A program made the position numbers and the translations under genes. Shown in pieces: positions 53,083-61,620 of a stretch of DNA of 64,000 bases (position 1 is its first letter; each line of letters starts with the position of its first letter). This DNA is from Microbulbifer sp. YPW16 (GTDB lineage: Bacteria > Pseudomonadota > Gammaproteobacteria > Pseudomonadales > Cellvibrionaceae). The notes below the pieces were generated by a model. It was not told the origin of the DNA. It saw only the letters and a list, made by a program, of their open reading frames with translations, and did not search any database. The stretch lies in NCBI RefSeq assembly GCF_021290385.1, contig NZ_CP089928.1, forward strand, positions 2,898,501 to 2,962,500, given 5' to 3'.

Positions 53083-54270
53083 ATGCACACTGAAACCGTC
53101 ACAGCGGGGGAGCCGGTTGTTACCGGGGAAGCCGTGACAGACACCGCTACCCCCTCCCACCCGCGAGCCTGTGCCAATTGCCAGACGCAATTGCTGGGGC
53201 CGCACTGCCACCAGTGTGGACAGCCGGTCAAGGGGCTGGTGCGGCACTTCTCGAGTGTGATTGGCGACCTGTTCGATACGCTACTGGCGCTCGACTCCCG
53301 CATCTGGCGCACCCTGGTGCCGCTGTTATTGCGACCGGGATATCTCAGCCGGGAGTACCTGGCGGGCCGTCGGGTAAGCTATGTAAGCCCCGTGCGATTG
53401 TTTATCTTCCTCTGCCTGACCACCTTTTTCGTGATGCGCCTGACCACTGACTGGGGTACGGAACTGGTACCCGACAAGGTAGTGATGGGCGATTTTGCCG
53501 ATGCGGAAACGGTGGCGGAAGTCGAGGAGCTGCGCCGGGAGGCGCTTGCCGGGCTGGACAAAGCCATCGTCGAGGGCCAGCAGGAGAATGTTCCGAGCGT
53601 ACTGAATGATGGTCTTGCAGCTGCTCGGAAGCAGGTCGACCGCCAGGCCGACCGGCGTATCGAACAGTTGGGTGGTGAGTTGCCCACAGAATCTGCTCCG
53701 GTGGAATCCGAGGCGGTGACGGGCGCGGAAGAGCCTGGATCACCCGATGGCAGCGAGTGGACTGAAGTGAAAAACTTCAGTCCGGGGGTGAACGCCTGGC
53801 TGAGCGAGCGGTTGCAACGCGTGGATGAAAATGCCCGGGTAATCCGTGACGACCCGAACCTGTTTCGGGAGGCTCTTATCGGGGCTATTCCCTCCATGCT
53901 GCTGGTCCTGTTGCCGCTTTTCTCCCTGATGCTGTGGGTGCTCTATGTTTTCCAGCGTCGCCTGTACATGGAGCACCTGATAGTCGCCCTCCACAGCCAC
54001 GCCTTCCTGTGCCTGGCGCTGTTGCTGATTGAATTGTTGAGCGAGGTGGAGGATACCCTGGCACCGGGGGTCCTGCGGGGTGCCGTGGGGTGGGCTGGCA
54101 TGTTGCTGGCCCTGTGGATGCCGCTGTACCTGCTGCTGATGCAAAAACGGGTGTATGCACAGGGCTGGGCCATGACCCTGCTTAAATACAGCGTGCTGGG
54201 TATCCTGTACTGTATTCTGGTGGGCCTCGCGACCACCATTACAGCGCTGGCAACCCTGGTCAGTCTCTAG
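53083..54270 (+). CDS. DUF3667 membrane protein with zinc ribbon
   Basis: The 395-residue protein opens with a zinc ribbon, C-A-N-C...C-H-Q-C-G-Q (residues 27-47). Then comes the L-L-R-P-G-Y-L-S-R-E-Y-L-A-G-R-R family motif followed by a membrane helix. A charged soluble loop (about 130-265) separates it from four further helices. DUF3667 proteins are widespread and uncharacterised. The zinc ribbon and membrane layout recall the two paralogues upstream. Confidence 0.85.
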   Translation: MHTETVTAGEPVVTGEAVTDTATPSHPRACANCQTQLLGPHCHQCGQPVKGLVRHFSSVIGDLFDTLLALDSRIWRTLVPLLLRPGYLSREYLAGRRVSYVSPVRLFIFLCLTTFFVMRLTTDWGTELVPDKVVMGDFADAETVAEVEELRREALAGLDKAIVEGQQENVPSVLNDGLAAARKQVDRQADRRIEQLGGELPTESAPVESEAVTGAEEPGSPDGSEWTEVKNFSPGVNAWLSERLQRVDENARVIRDDPNLFREALIGAIPSMLLVLLPLFSLMLWVLYVFQRRLYMEHLIVALHSHAFLCLALLLIELLSEVEDTLAPGVLRGAVGWAGMLLALWMPLYLLLMQKRVYAQGWAMTLLKYSVLGILYCILVGLATTITALATLVSL

Positions 54271-54284
54271 CTCTGATGCTCCTC

Positions 54285-54458
54285 CAGGCCTCCGCCGATG
54301 GCTGCCTCGGGAGGGATGCTGAGGATCGGGGGGCTGCCCGGGTTACCACTCTGGCGCCCGCCTCCCATGGTGGGCAGGCAGGTGGTGCCCCGCTTTACCA
54401 GCGCCCTCGGCGGCAGCACCTTCACTACCTCCCCCGAGCCGGGGAAACCCACCGGACC
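54285..54458 (-). pseudogene. Fragment of an IlvD/Edd-family sugar-acid dehydratase (C-terminal part)
   Basis: On the minus strand the frame reads G-P-V-G-F-P-G-S-G-E-V-V-K-V-L-P-P, then L-P-T-M-G-G-G-R-Q-S-G-N-P-G-S-P-P-I-L-S-I-P-P-E-A-A-I-G-G-G-L. These match the C-terminal G-D-G-R-Q-S-G-T-S-G-S-P-S-I-L-N-x-S-P-E-A-A-x-G-G-G-L region of arabonate/xylonate dehydratases. About 60 residues survive of nearly 600. Confidence 0.75.
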
Positions 54459-54563
54459 GCTCTCGGCCAGGGAGTTCGAGCAGCGTAATGTCATTGCGCA
54501 AAGTCCCGACGAAGCCGCCACCCTATCGCGGTGCCAGGGTAGTGAACTGGTGACCCAGCTTCC

Positions 54564-54692
54564 TCATCCCTCTGTGGCCGGCATATAGCGAAAGAGTCGC
54601 TGTTCGATGATATCCACCCGATACCGGGTTCTTTCGACCGGAACCCAAGTGGGGCCCTCACCGAGGCTGGCGTCGGCCTTCCAGGCCCAGGT
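54564..54692 (-). pseudogene. Fragment of an SMP-30/gluconolactonase-family protein (N-terminal part)
   Basis: The frame W-K-A-D-A-S-L-G-E-G-P-T-W-V-P, then R-V-D-I-I-E-Q-R-L-F-R-Y-M-P-A-T, matches the first 40 residues of regucalcin-like lactonases (L-G-E-G-P-x-W ... Y-W-V-D-I ... L-x-R-Y-x-P). It ends at TGA (54564-54566) and does not continue. In pentose pathways such enzymes open xylono- or arabinolactone. Confidence 0.72.
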
Positions 54693-54737
54693 GGCGGAAG
54701 GTGAAATTGTGGACGTGCTTATCGCCCGCTCCGCGGC

Positions 54738-54960
54738 CGCGCATGTCTGCCTGTTCCCGCCGGGTCAGCACTTCCCCCCACAAGGCGCCAGTTGACCAGG
54801 CCGCGGGAGTGGTGGATGCGAACACCCGGAAACCACTCGAGGGTAGAGTGGCGATATAAAAATCGTCGCCTACACGGATGGTGCCGGGGTCCGGGTTAAA
54901 GCCGGGCAGGATGGGGTTGCGGATGCGGTGGGTGGTGGCCGGCGGTGGTGGGGACTGCAT
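54738..54960 (-). pseudogene. Fragment of a GH43 glycosidase (N-terminus, two frameshifts)
   Basis: It begins I-R-N-P-I-L-P-G-F-N-P-D-P-G-T-I-R-V-G-D-D-F-Y-I-A-T, the GH43 beta-xylosidase/arabinosidase start with catalytic-base Asp. A one-base deletion near 54847 shifts the frame, which then reads T-L-E-W-F-P-G-V-R-I-H-H-S-R-G-L-V-N-W. An extra G in the run at 54774-54779 restores L-T-R-R-E-Q-A-D-M-R-G. The rest of the gene (over 400 residues) is gone. Confidence 0.82.
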
Positions 54961-55080
54961 GGGTATCCCCGTGTGCAAAACCATTATTTGCAGTATGATA
55001 TTGATGTGAACTGCACAAGCTTGTAAGAAAAACCCTAATAAATATAAAAATATTGATAACACCGTATCCGGGGAATCAAG
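54961..55080. other. AT-rich divergent region between the GH43 relic and the AraC gene
   Basis: This 120-base stretch (CTAATAAATATAAAAATATTG near 55033-55054) is much more AT-rich than its surroundings. It carries no gene. It is where the divergent promoters of the regulator and the former xylosidase operon would have been. Confidence 0.5.
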
Positions 55081-55923
55081 ATGCACAGCGCTCTGGTGTA
55101 CGAAAACGTCGACCTGCCGGCGGGGCAGGCGGTCAAGGTGGCGCGCTACCACTTTCCCGAGGGCAACCCGCTGGAAATTGCACCGCATTTTCATATGTTG
55201 CTGGAAGTGATGGTGTTCGTCCGCGCCCGGGGTTACGCCATGCTGGATGGCGAGCGCTTCGATATCGAGTCCGGCAGTGTGCTGTTCCTGTCTTCGCTGA
55301 CGGTGCACGAGTTGCACATGGAGGGCGGCGACCAGGATTTTTTCCTGCTGCAGTTCGATCCCTCCCTGCTGGAGGGCCAGGAGCTGGAAGCCGACCTGCA
55401 GAAGTTTGCCCCCTTCCTGAACCGGGTGGACGGCCGCGAGCTGGAGCGCCTGACGATGCTGCTGGACTGGTGTTGCGATATTAATGAGCAGCCGGCACAG
55501 GTAACCCTGCGCAACCGGGTCATGCAGTTGCTGGTGCACAACCTGTCACAGCTGGTGGCGAGCCGGGGCGCCGGCCTGGCTGGGCACTCGTCGGCGGTGG
55601 GGCGGCTGGAACCGGTACTGCAGCACTTCAAGGACAGCAAGCAGCTGTCGTTGCCGCTGGATGATGCGGCAGCACTTTGCGGTATTTCCCGCAGCCATTT
55701 CTCGCGGCTGTTCCACCAGACCCTGAACCTCCGCTACCAGGATTTTCTCCTCAAGCGCAAGCTGCAGCACGCGGTCTACCTGCTGGTGAATACCCGGCTG
55801 CGTATCGCCGATATTGCCTGCCAGTGCGAGTTCAGTGACAGCGCCCACTTCTGCAGCAAGTTCAAGCGACTTTTCTCCGTCACGCCGCAGCAGTTCCGCA
55901 AGGCGACGGTAGAAAACCTGTAA
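55081..55923 (+). CDS. AraC-family transcriptional regulator
   Basis: The 280-residue protein has an N-terminal cupin sensor domain (H-F-H-M-L-L-E-V near 38-45) and a C-terminal double helix-turn-helix (about 180-278) with C-G-I-S-R-S-H-F-S-R-L-F and I-A-C-Q-C-E-F-S-D-S-A-H-F-C-S-K-F-K-R. It is intact and divergent from a decayed xylan/pentose gene set, so it probably once regulated that set. Any present targets are unknown. Confidence 0.93.
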   Translation: MHSALVYENVDLPAGQAVKVARYHFPEGNPLEIAPHFHMLLEVMVFVRARGYAMLDGERFDIESGSVLFLSSLTVHELHMEGGDQDFFLLQFDPSLLEGQELEADLQKFAPFLNRVDGRELERLTMLLDWCCDINEQPAQVTLRNRVMQLLVHNLSQLVASRGAGLAGHSSAVGRLEPVLQHFKDSKQLSLPLDDAAALCGISRSHFSRLFHQTLNLRYQDFLLKRKLQHAVYLLVNTRLRIADIACQCEFSDSAHFCSKFKRLFSVTPQQFRKATVENL

Positions 55924-56129
55924 TCAATTCCGTTGCCGGGACCCGGGGGCGACCGGCAATGCGCCCGTAATTCCGATGGGAGGAGCTGTGCATCACCGGC
56001 ACAAACGGCCCTATAGTGAGCCCGAACTGAGCCCCATGGGCATGGGCTGCTGAGCAGTTAGTATGCCGATGGAGTTTCTTTGCCGGAGAGCGATATCCGG
56101 TGCCGGGCCGGCGGGTGGTACGCGGGCGC

Positions 56130-56513
56130 CTATTCCAGCACGTCCCGCAGGCCGGTTTTCGGGTTGGTGCCGTACTCGTTCCGGCCGGGTTCGCTGTCCA
56201 GCAGCATAAATACCAGCAACACGATGGTGCCCAGCACGGGGATCAGCGCCAGCAGGAACCACCAGCCGCTGCGGCCGGTATCGTGCAGGCGGCGCACCGT
56301 GACGGCGATGGAGGGGACCAGCACCAGCAGCGCGTAGATGCCGCTCACCGTGCCCAGCCCGGTTTCCGGGTGGAACATGCCGGTGGCGCTGTCGACCGCG
56401 CCCAGCACCAGGCTGATCAGGATATTGAACAACACGAAGTACCAGTATTCCTTGCGCCGGGCCCGGCCGCGGAATACCGCATATTTTTGCAGGGCTGCCA
56501 GGTACCAGTTCAT
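56130..56513 (-). CDS. DUF805 membrane protein
   Basis: The 127-residue protein has three or four membrane helices. It opens with Y-A-V-F-R-G-R-A-R-R-K-E-Y-W-Y-F-V-L-F-N, the DUF805 signature, and has V-R-R-L-H-D-T-G-R-S-G-W-W in the middle. The family is widespread and of unknown function. Confidence 0.92.
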   Translation of the reverse strand: MNWYLAALQKYAVFRGRARRKEYWYFVLFNILISLVLGAVDSATGMFHPETGLGTVSGIYALLVLVPSIAVTVRRLHDTGRSGWWFLLALIPVLGTIVLLVFMLLDSEPGRNEYGTNPKTGLRDVLE

Positions 56514-56600
56514 GGGGAATCTCCGCTGCCGGTTACGCCTGTTGCCTCGATGTGGCCACGGGACCGCACCTTAACTTGAGGTTAGACCAGTCCCGGGCAG

Positions 56601-58136
56601 TCAGGCGCCTGGCAGTGGCCTCCGGAAGGCGCCGGATTCTGCCGGCAATGCCGGTCCCGCCAGTGGCGCTGCCAGCAGGAACTGCCGGCGCAGCCGGCGC
56701 GACAGCCAGTCGGCGCCGAGAATCAGCGCGGCATTGACGCCGATCAGCAGGATGGCCACGTCGAAGCGCATAAACTGGAAGGCCGAATCGATATAGAACC
56801 CCAGGGTGGGGATGCCCAGCACACCCAGCATGGCGGTCTCCCGAATAATGATCTCCCAGCGGTAAAAGCAGTAGGCCAGGAAGCGCTGGTACAGGGTGGG
56901 CACGTAGAAGTAGGCGAAGCGGCCCAGCGGGCCCGCCGGTACGGGTGGCGGCGGGACTTCATCGCTGTGCCGGCCCAGCAGGTGACCGATGATGGCGCCA
57001 TTGTGCAGCGTCATGGCCAGTGCCGCAGGCAGCATCGAGGGGCCCAGCACAATCAGGAAAATAAAGTTCAGCAGGTACTCCGGCAGCGAGCGCAGTACCA
57101 GCAGCAGGCTGTCGCCGGCGCGGCGGGACCAGCCGCTGACAAAGTGGGAGGAATTGAGTGGTGATGCCAGTAGCGCGAACAGGGCGGTCAGCACCAGCGC
57201 CACCTGGGCCAGCAGCACGGTGTTCCAGGTGCCGGCCAGGACCTGCTCACCCAGCCAGCCCAGCCAGCGCTGGGTTTTCTCCAGCGGCCAGTCCTGGCGC
57301 AGTGGCGCCGGCACACACTCCCACAGGAAACGCAGCAGGTTGGCAGCGCTCCACTCCGCAGTGACCGGCCTGGCGACAAAGGCAGCCGGTACCAGCAACA
57401 GCAGCCAGCGGGCGCGGAACCAGAAACGCAGGGAGTACACCAACGCCAGCACTGTCAGCAGCAGGGCGCTGGCGGCGCTGTACTCACCGGTGCGCAATGC
57501 GGTCTCCAGGTGAAAGCCGATAGTGGGCAGGCCGATGAAACCCAGCACCACTGATGAGCGAATCGCGCATTCCATGCGGTAGGCGGTGTAATTGCGCATG
57601 GCATGCAGGGCCAGTGGCAGGCGGGTATAACAGAAATGGCTGATACCGCCGCGACCGGGGGAAACCGCGCGGGCGGGACGCTGGTCGATTTCCTCCAGCT
57701 GCTCACCGAACACCTTGGCGATGGTGCCGCAGAAAGGCAGGGCGATGGCCAGCACGCCGGTCAGGGAAGAAAAGCCGAACACCTGGATAAAAATCAGCGC
57801 CCAGAAAAGCTCGTGCACCGAGCGCAGGCCCGCCGCCAGCCGCCGCGCCCAGGGTCGCTGGTAAAACGCGGACAGCACCAGCCCCAGTGCCGCCGCCAGT
57901 GTCACACCCTGCAGCGCGAACGCCACGGTGGTCAGGCTGGCATCCAGCCACTGGTCCAGGTCGGCAATGCGCGGGCTGAACAGGCCCGCCAGCATCAGCC
58001 CCAGTTCGTGGCCCGGGTCCGGCGCACTGATCTCGATATCCGCCAGTGCCAGGCACAGCAGCGCCGATACCGCGAAGTAAAAACTGAGCCGGCGCAGGCT
58101 GCGGCGCTGGCTGAAAAAGCGCAGCGCCGCAGTCAC
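56601..58136 (-). CDS. Fused double permease of a PhnE-type ABC importer
   Basis: The 511 residues are two PhnE-like permease halves in one chain. Each half has the cytoplasmic coupling loop: E-C-A-I-R-S-S-V-V-L-G-F-I-G-L-P-T-I-G-F (about residue 188) and E-I-I-I-R-E-T-A-M-L-G-V-L-G-I-P-T-L-G-F (about 440). Each half has about six helices, so one polypeptide can form the whole channel. It overlaps the ATPase gene by 4 bases. Confidence 0.85.
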   Translation of the reverse strand: MTAALRFFSQRRSLRRLSFYFAVSALLCLALADIEISAPDPGHELGLMLAGLFSPRIADLDQWLDASLTTVAFALQGVTLAAALGLVLSAFYQRPWARRLAAGLRSVHELFWALIFIQVFGFSSLTGVLAIALPFCGTIAKVFGEQLEEIDQRPARAVSPGRGGISHFCYTRLPLALHAMRNYTAYRMECAIRSSVVLGFIGLPTIGFHLETALRTGEYSAASALLLTVLALVYSLRFWFRARWLLLLVPAAFVARPVTAEWSAANLLRFLWECVPAPLRQDWPLEKTQRWLGWLGEQVLAGTWNTVLLAQVALVLTALFALLASPLNSSHFVSGWSRRAGDSLLLVLRSLPEYLLNFIFLIVLGPSMLPAALAMTLHNGAIIGHLLGRHSDEVPPPPVPAGPLGRFAYFYVPTLYQRFLAYCFYRWEIIIRETAMLGVLGIPTLGFYIDSAFQFMRFDVAILLIGVNAALILGADWLSRRLRRQFLLAAPLAGPALPAESGAFRRPLPGA

Positions 58137-58810
58137 TGGTAGAGCCGCCGCAGGGCGCTTTCTTCCAGCTGCTCCACGGGCAGGTCGAACTGGATACGCC
58201 GGTCCTGCAGGCCGATCACCCGGTTGCAGGTGCGCAGTCCCAGGTCCGCCTGGTGCAGGGCCACCACCGCGGTGGTGTGCTGGCCCAGCAGGTGCGTGAG
58301 CACCCGCTCACCCTGCTGGCGATCCAGTGCCGATACCGGCTCATCGGCAAGCAGGAAGGGATTCTGCTGGTACAGGGCCCGGGCCACGGCCACGCGTTGC
58401 TGCTGGCCGCCGGACAGTTCATCGGTCTTGCGCCAGAGCAGCTCGTCGATGCCCAGGGCGGCGGCGATCTCGCCGATCTCCGCCTTGCACGTTGCTGACG
58501 GCAGGAACAGCGTCCTCAGGTTGGCCAGCCCGGAGTGGCGGTCCAGGCCGCCGGCGTAAATGTTGTGGAATGCCTTGAGTTGCGGCACCAGCGATGTCTC
58601 CTGCGGGCACCAGCTGGCGGTGCCGGGGAGCTGGCTGCGCAGGTGGCGCAGCAGGGTGCTCTTGCCGGAGCCGCTCCTGCCCAGCAGGGCGATACGGTCC
58701 CCCTCGCGGATGGCCAGGTGCCCGATGCGCAGGGCGAGCTGCTCCGGCCCGCCCGCGTCCGGGGCCGGGTAGGACAGGTCACAGTCGTGCAGCTCAATCG
58801 CAATCGGCAT
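58133..58810 (-). CDS. ATP-binding protein of the PhnC-type importer
   Basis: The 225-residue ABC ATPase has the Walker A G-R-S-G-S-G-K-S-T, signature L-S-G-G-Q-Q-Q-R, Walker B L-L-A-D-E-P and the switch His near A-L-H-Q-A-D-L. The S-W-C-P-Q-E-T-S-L-V-P Q-loop and helical domain resemble PhnC. It lies between the binding-protein gene and the permease gene, touching both (1-base and 4-base overlaps). Confidence 0.9.
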   Translation of the reverse strand: MPIAIELHDCDLSYPAPDAGGPEQLALRIGHLAIREGDRIALLGRSGSGKSTLLRHLRSQLPGTASWCPQETSLVPQLKAFHNIYAGGLDRHSGLANLRTLFLPSATCKAEIGEIAAALGIDELLWRKTDELSGGQQQRVAVARALYQQNPFLLADEPVSALDRQQGERVLTHLLGQHTTAVVALHQADLGLRTCNRVIGLQDRRIQFDLPVEQLEESALRRLYQ

Positions 58811-59679
58811 CAGAAGTCGTCGAGCAGGCCAATGGCGGTGGCTGTTTCCTCGATCGCCCGGTAAACGTCGTTATCCGCGGGCACAAAGCGGGAGCGCGGG
58901 AAGGCCCGCAGGATCGATTCGTCCTCAAGTTTCAGCAGCGCACGGGTCAGTCGCTGCTTGAAGCCGGCACCCAGTTGCCGGTCGATATCACCCCGCACGG
59001 TCCACTGGTAATCGGCATAGGCGGGCGTGGTCCAGATCACCGATACCTGGTCCGGGTTCACTTCCCCCTTGTCCACGGCCTTTTCCCACACCGCGTAATT
59101 CACCGCGCCCACCTGGTAGGCACCGGACTGCACCAGGGCAATGGTACGGCTGTGGTCACCACTGAAACCCACCCGCGAGAAAATCTCGCCGGGGGCCTCG
59201 CCAAAGGTTTCGCGCAGGTGGAACTCGGGCATCAGGCGCCCGGAAGTGGAGCCCTTGGAGCCGAAGGTAAAGGTCTTGCCGCGCAGGGTGTCGGACAGGG
59301 TTTCGGCTGGTTGCAGGCCGGCGCTTGCGTGGGCGATAAAGTAGGTCTTGAAGAACTGGTCCTCGTAGCCCTGGGCAATGGCCTCGGAACCGGGCACGGC
59401 GCGCCGCGCCTGCACACCGGACAGGCCGCCAAACCAGGCCAGCTGCACCTGGTTGTTGCGAAACGCGGTAATGGCCGCCGGGTAGCTCTTTACCGGCATG
59501 TATTTCACATCGACATCCAGTTCTTTGGAAAGGTAATCGGCCACCTGCTGGAAGCGTCGCACCAGCTCGGCCTCGTTCTGGTCGGGAATGGCGGTGAAGG
59601 TAAATTGCGGGCGCTGGTTATCGGCAGCGGTGCTGCCGAGGGATACCAGCAGTGCCAGTACGGCGAACAGGTAGCGCAT
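58810..59679 (-). CDS. Periplasmic binding protein of the PhnD type, putative selenate subfamily
   Basis: The signal peptide M-R-Y-L-F-A-V-L-A-L-L-V-S-L-G-S-T-A-A starts at 59679, with AAGG upstream. The mature protein opens T-F-T-A-I-P-D-Q-N-E-A-E-L and holds L-A-W-F-G-G-L-S-G-V-Q-A-R and F-K-T-Y-F-I-A-H. These match the subfamily called putative selenate ABC transporter substrate-binding protein. Relatives also bind phosphonates and phosphite. selD and mnmH are not in this window, so the substrate is unproven. Confidence 0.82.
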   Translation of the reverse strand: MRYLFAVLALLVSLGSTAADNQRPQFTFTAIPDQNEAELVRRFQQVADYLSKELDVDVKYMPVKSYPAAITAFRNNQVQLAWFGGLSGVQARRAVPGSEAIAQGYEDQFFKTYFIAHASAGLQPAETLSDTLRGKTFTFGSKGSTSGRLMPEFHLRETFGEAPGEIFSRVGFSGDHSRTIALVQSGAYQVGAVNYAVWEKAVDKGEVNPDQVSVIWTTPAYADYQWTVRGDIDRQLGAGFKQRLTRALLKLEDESILRAFPRSRFVPADNDVYRAIEETATAIGLLDDF

Positions 59680-59859
59680 GTTTCGGTGCCTTGCGATGGA
59701 AATGGTGGGATTGCGGGGGGCCGTTTTAGCCCAGGGGGCGCGATTATACAAGCGCCCTGCCGGCGCATTGCCCGCCCGAATCCGGGGTAGGGGCAGGGGC
59801 GGGGGAAAGTGCGGATGAATTCTCTGTCAGGTGACCCATGCTGGTGCATGGGCAGGACC

Positions 59860-60735
59860 CTACTGGTCCGGAGCTGCCACACTGTCGAGGAAATCAATCA
59901 ATGCGTTGGCCAGCGCCTGTGGCTGCTCGGGCAGCATCGCGTGGCCCATATTGGGATAGGCCACCAGGCGGGTGTCCGGGCGACGCTGGACCAGGTTCCA
60001 GGCGTTCTGCGGCGGCGCGATCCTGTCGTCCAGCCCCTGGATTACCAGCCCCGGTGCCGTGCCGCCCAGGTAGATGGGCTCGAAATCGGTCTGCCGGGCG
60101 GCCTCCATCTGTTTCTGTGCGGTTTCGCCATGCCAGCCATCCTTCCACAGCGAGGGGTCGCTGCCGGGGGAGAAGAAAGAGTCGGCCACTGCCTGCAGGT
60201 GCTGCTCCTGCGGCAGGTCGGGATCGAACACCTTCTGGAATTCCTCCCATACCGCCCGGTCCGGCTCAATCTCGCCACCGGCGGCCATCAATACCAGGCC
60301 AGTCACCCGTTGCGGTTGCAGCCACGAGGCCGCGCGTGACACCCGGTTACCGAAATTCTGGCCGACGATAAACACCCGGTCGAGCTGCAGGCTGTCGGCC
60401 ACGGCCCAGAGATCCCGCGCCAGCACCTGCAGGTTGACGTTATCCATTGGCCCGGTGCTGCCGCCGATGCCCCGCGGGTTGACCAGGACCACCCGGTAGC
60501 CCGCCGCCGCCACGCTCTCGCCCACCTGCATAAAGTCCTGCGCCGGGCGACCCAGGGAGGGATGCATCAGCACCGGCCTGCCACTGCCCTGCTGGAAAAT
60601 TTCCAGCTTGGCCCTGCCCAGGTCGACCACCGAACGCTGCCAGTTGCCGTCCGCCGACCCCGCGACCTGCGCATTGGCGAGCTGGCCCAGGAAGAGGCTG
60701 GCAAGAATGCTGAAACGGAAAACGGCATGAAGCAC
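59860..60735 (-). CDS. Exported alpha/beta hydrolase-fold protein with Asn at the nucleophile position
   Basis: A signal peptide (L-A-S-L-F-L-G-Q-L-A-N-A) precedes an alpha/beta hydrolase core of 270 residues. The oxyanion strand is V-L-M-H-P-S-L-G-R, the cap lies between strands 6 and 7, and the catalytic His is in M-G-H-A-M-L. The nucleophile elbow reads V-G-Q-N-F-G-N, placing Asn127 where G-x-S-x-G has Ser. It may be non-hydrolytic. Confidence 0.8.
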   Translation of the reverse strand: MLHAVFRFSILASLFLGQLANAQVAGSADGNWQRSVVDLGRAKLEIFQQGSGRPVLMHPSLGRPAQDFMQVGESVAAAGYRVVLVNPRGIGGSTGPMDNVNLQVLARDLWAVADSLQLDRVFIVGQNFGNRVSRAASWLQPQRVTGLVLMAAGGEIEPDRAVWEEFQKVFDPDLPQEQHLQAVADSFFSPGSDPSLWKDGWHGETAQKQMEAARQTDFEPIYLGGTAPGLVIQGLDDRIAPPQNAWNLVQRRPDTRLVAYPNMGHAMLPEQPQALANALIDFLDSVAAPDQ

Positions 60736-60861
60736 GCGGTGGTGTCCTCCCCGGCATGAACGCTACAAGCATAGCGAACCCCCGCCGCCCGGCCCTTTTT
60801 CCGCTTGAATGCGTGGCAGCGCATCACTAAGGTTTGGGAAGACCACCACCCCGGGACACCG

Positions 60862-61554
60862 ATGAAACGTACATTTATTTTCTGCCTGTCGCTGCTGGCC
60901 CTGCTGGTAATGCCAGGAGCCAAACTCGCCGTTGCCGGCCCCGCCTCCTCGCTACCGGACAGCCACCCGGGGCTCTGCCTGGACGGGGACGCCTGCGCGG
61001 CGGTGCGGCTACACAATGCGGTGCGCAAGCAACTGAATCGCGGCCGGCTGGCCAACAGCCCCAAACCCCTGCCACCGGTGGATATGCTGGTGCACGACCG
61101 GGCCCTGGGCATCACCGCATTTAACTGGGCGCGGCAGATGTGCGAGCGCGACGCCATGAGGCACAACCGCAACCGGGTGCGGGATTTCCACGCCAATGGC
61201 GGCAACCCGCATTACCGGCACATTGGTGAGAACCTGGCCGTATTCTCATCCACCCGGGGGGATATTTTCCCGGTGGGGGAAGGGGCCATCAGCCGGGCGG
61301 TGGATTCCTGGCTGTCCGAGGCCAACCAGTACCGCTACCGGCCCTTCACCAGCCGCGGCCCGGTAGTGGGCCATTACACCCAGCTGGTCTGGAATGCCAC
61401 GGAAGTGTTCGACAGCGCCGGCAACCGGCTGCCCAAGGCGGTGGGCTGTGGTTCATACCAGTGTCGGTCGGGCAAGTGGTACAAAACCTATATCGCCTGT
61501 AATTATGCGCCGGCGGGCAACTTCAGGGGCAAGCTTCCCTACCGCGCGGAATAA
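60862..61554 (+). CDS. Secreted CAP-domain (SCP/PR1-like) protein
   Basis: About 230 residues from 60862. A signal peptide (K-R-T-F-I-F-C-L-S-L-L-A-L-L-V-M-P-G-A) leads to a CAP domain with H-N-x-R-R near 160, G-E-N-L-A-V-F-S, V-V-G-H-Y-T-Q-L-V-W and Y-I-A-C-N-Y-A-P at the C-terminus. The paired histidines and glutamate of the CAP tetrad are present. Function in bacteria is generally unknown. Confidence 0.9.
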   Translation: MKRTFIFCLSLLALLVMPGAKLAVAGPASSLPDSHPGLCLDGDACAAVRLHNAVRKQLNRGRLANSPKPLPPVDMLVHDRALGITAFNWARQMCERDAMRHNRNRVRDFHANGGNPHYRHIGENLAVFSSTRGDIFPVGEGAISRAVDSWLSEANQYRYRPFTSRGPVVGHYTQLVWNATEVFDSAGNRLPKAVGCGSYQCRSGKWYKTYIACNYAPAGNFRGKLPYRAE

Positions 61555-61620
61555 CATGGGCCGGGACTTTTATCCGTGCCGCTGCAGCAACAGCGGCTTT
61601 CGACCGGGTCCGGCAATCAC

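Noticed and set aside
51555..53312. N-terminal extension of the zinc-finger/TPR paralogue
   Set aside because: The extension is antisense to the M17 aminopeptidase; the zinc-finger start M-A-A-A-C-N-Y-H matches the paralogue start.
54298..54588. Plus-strand frame of 96 residues over the dehydratase relic
   Set aside because: Homology to IlvD/Edd is on the minus strand; the plus frame is its shadow.
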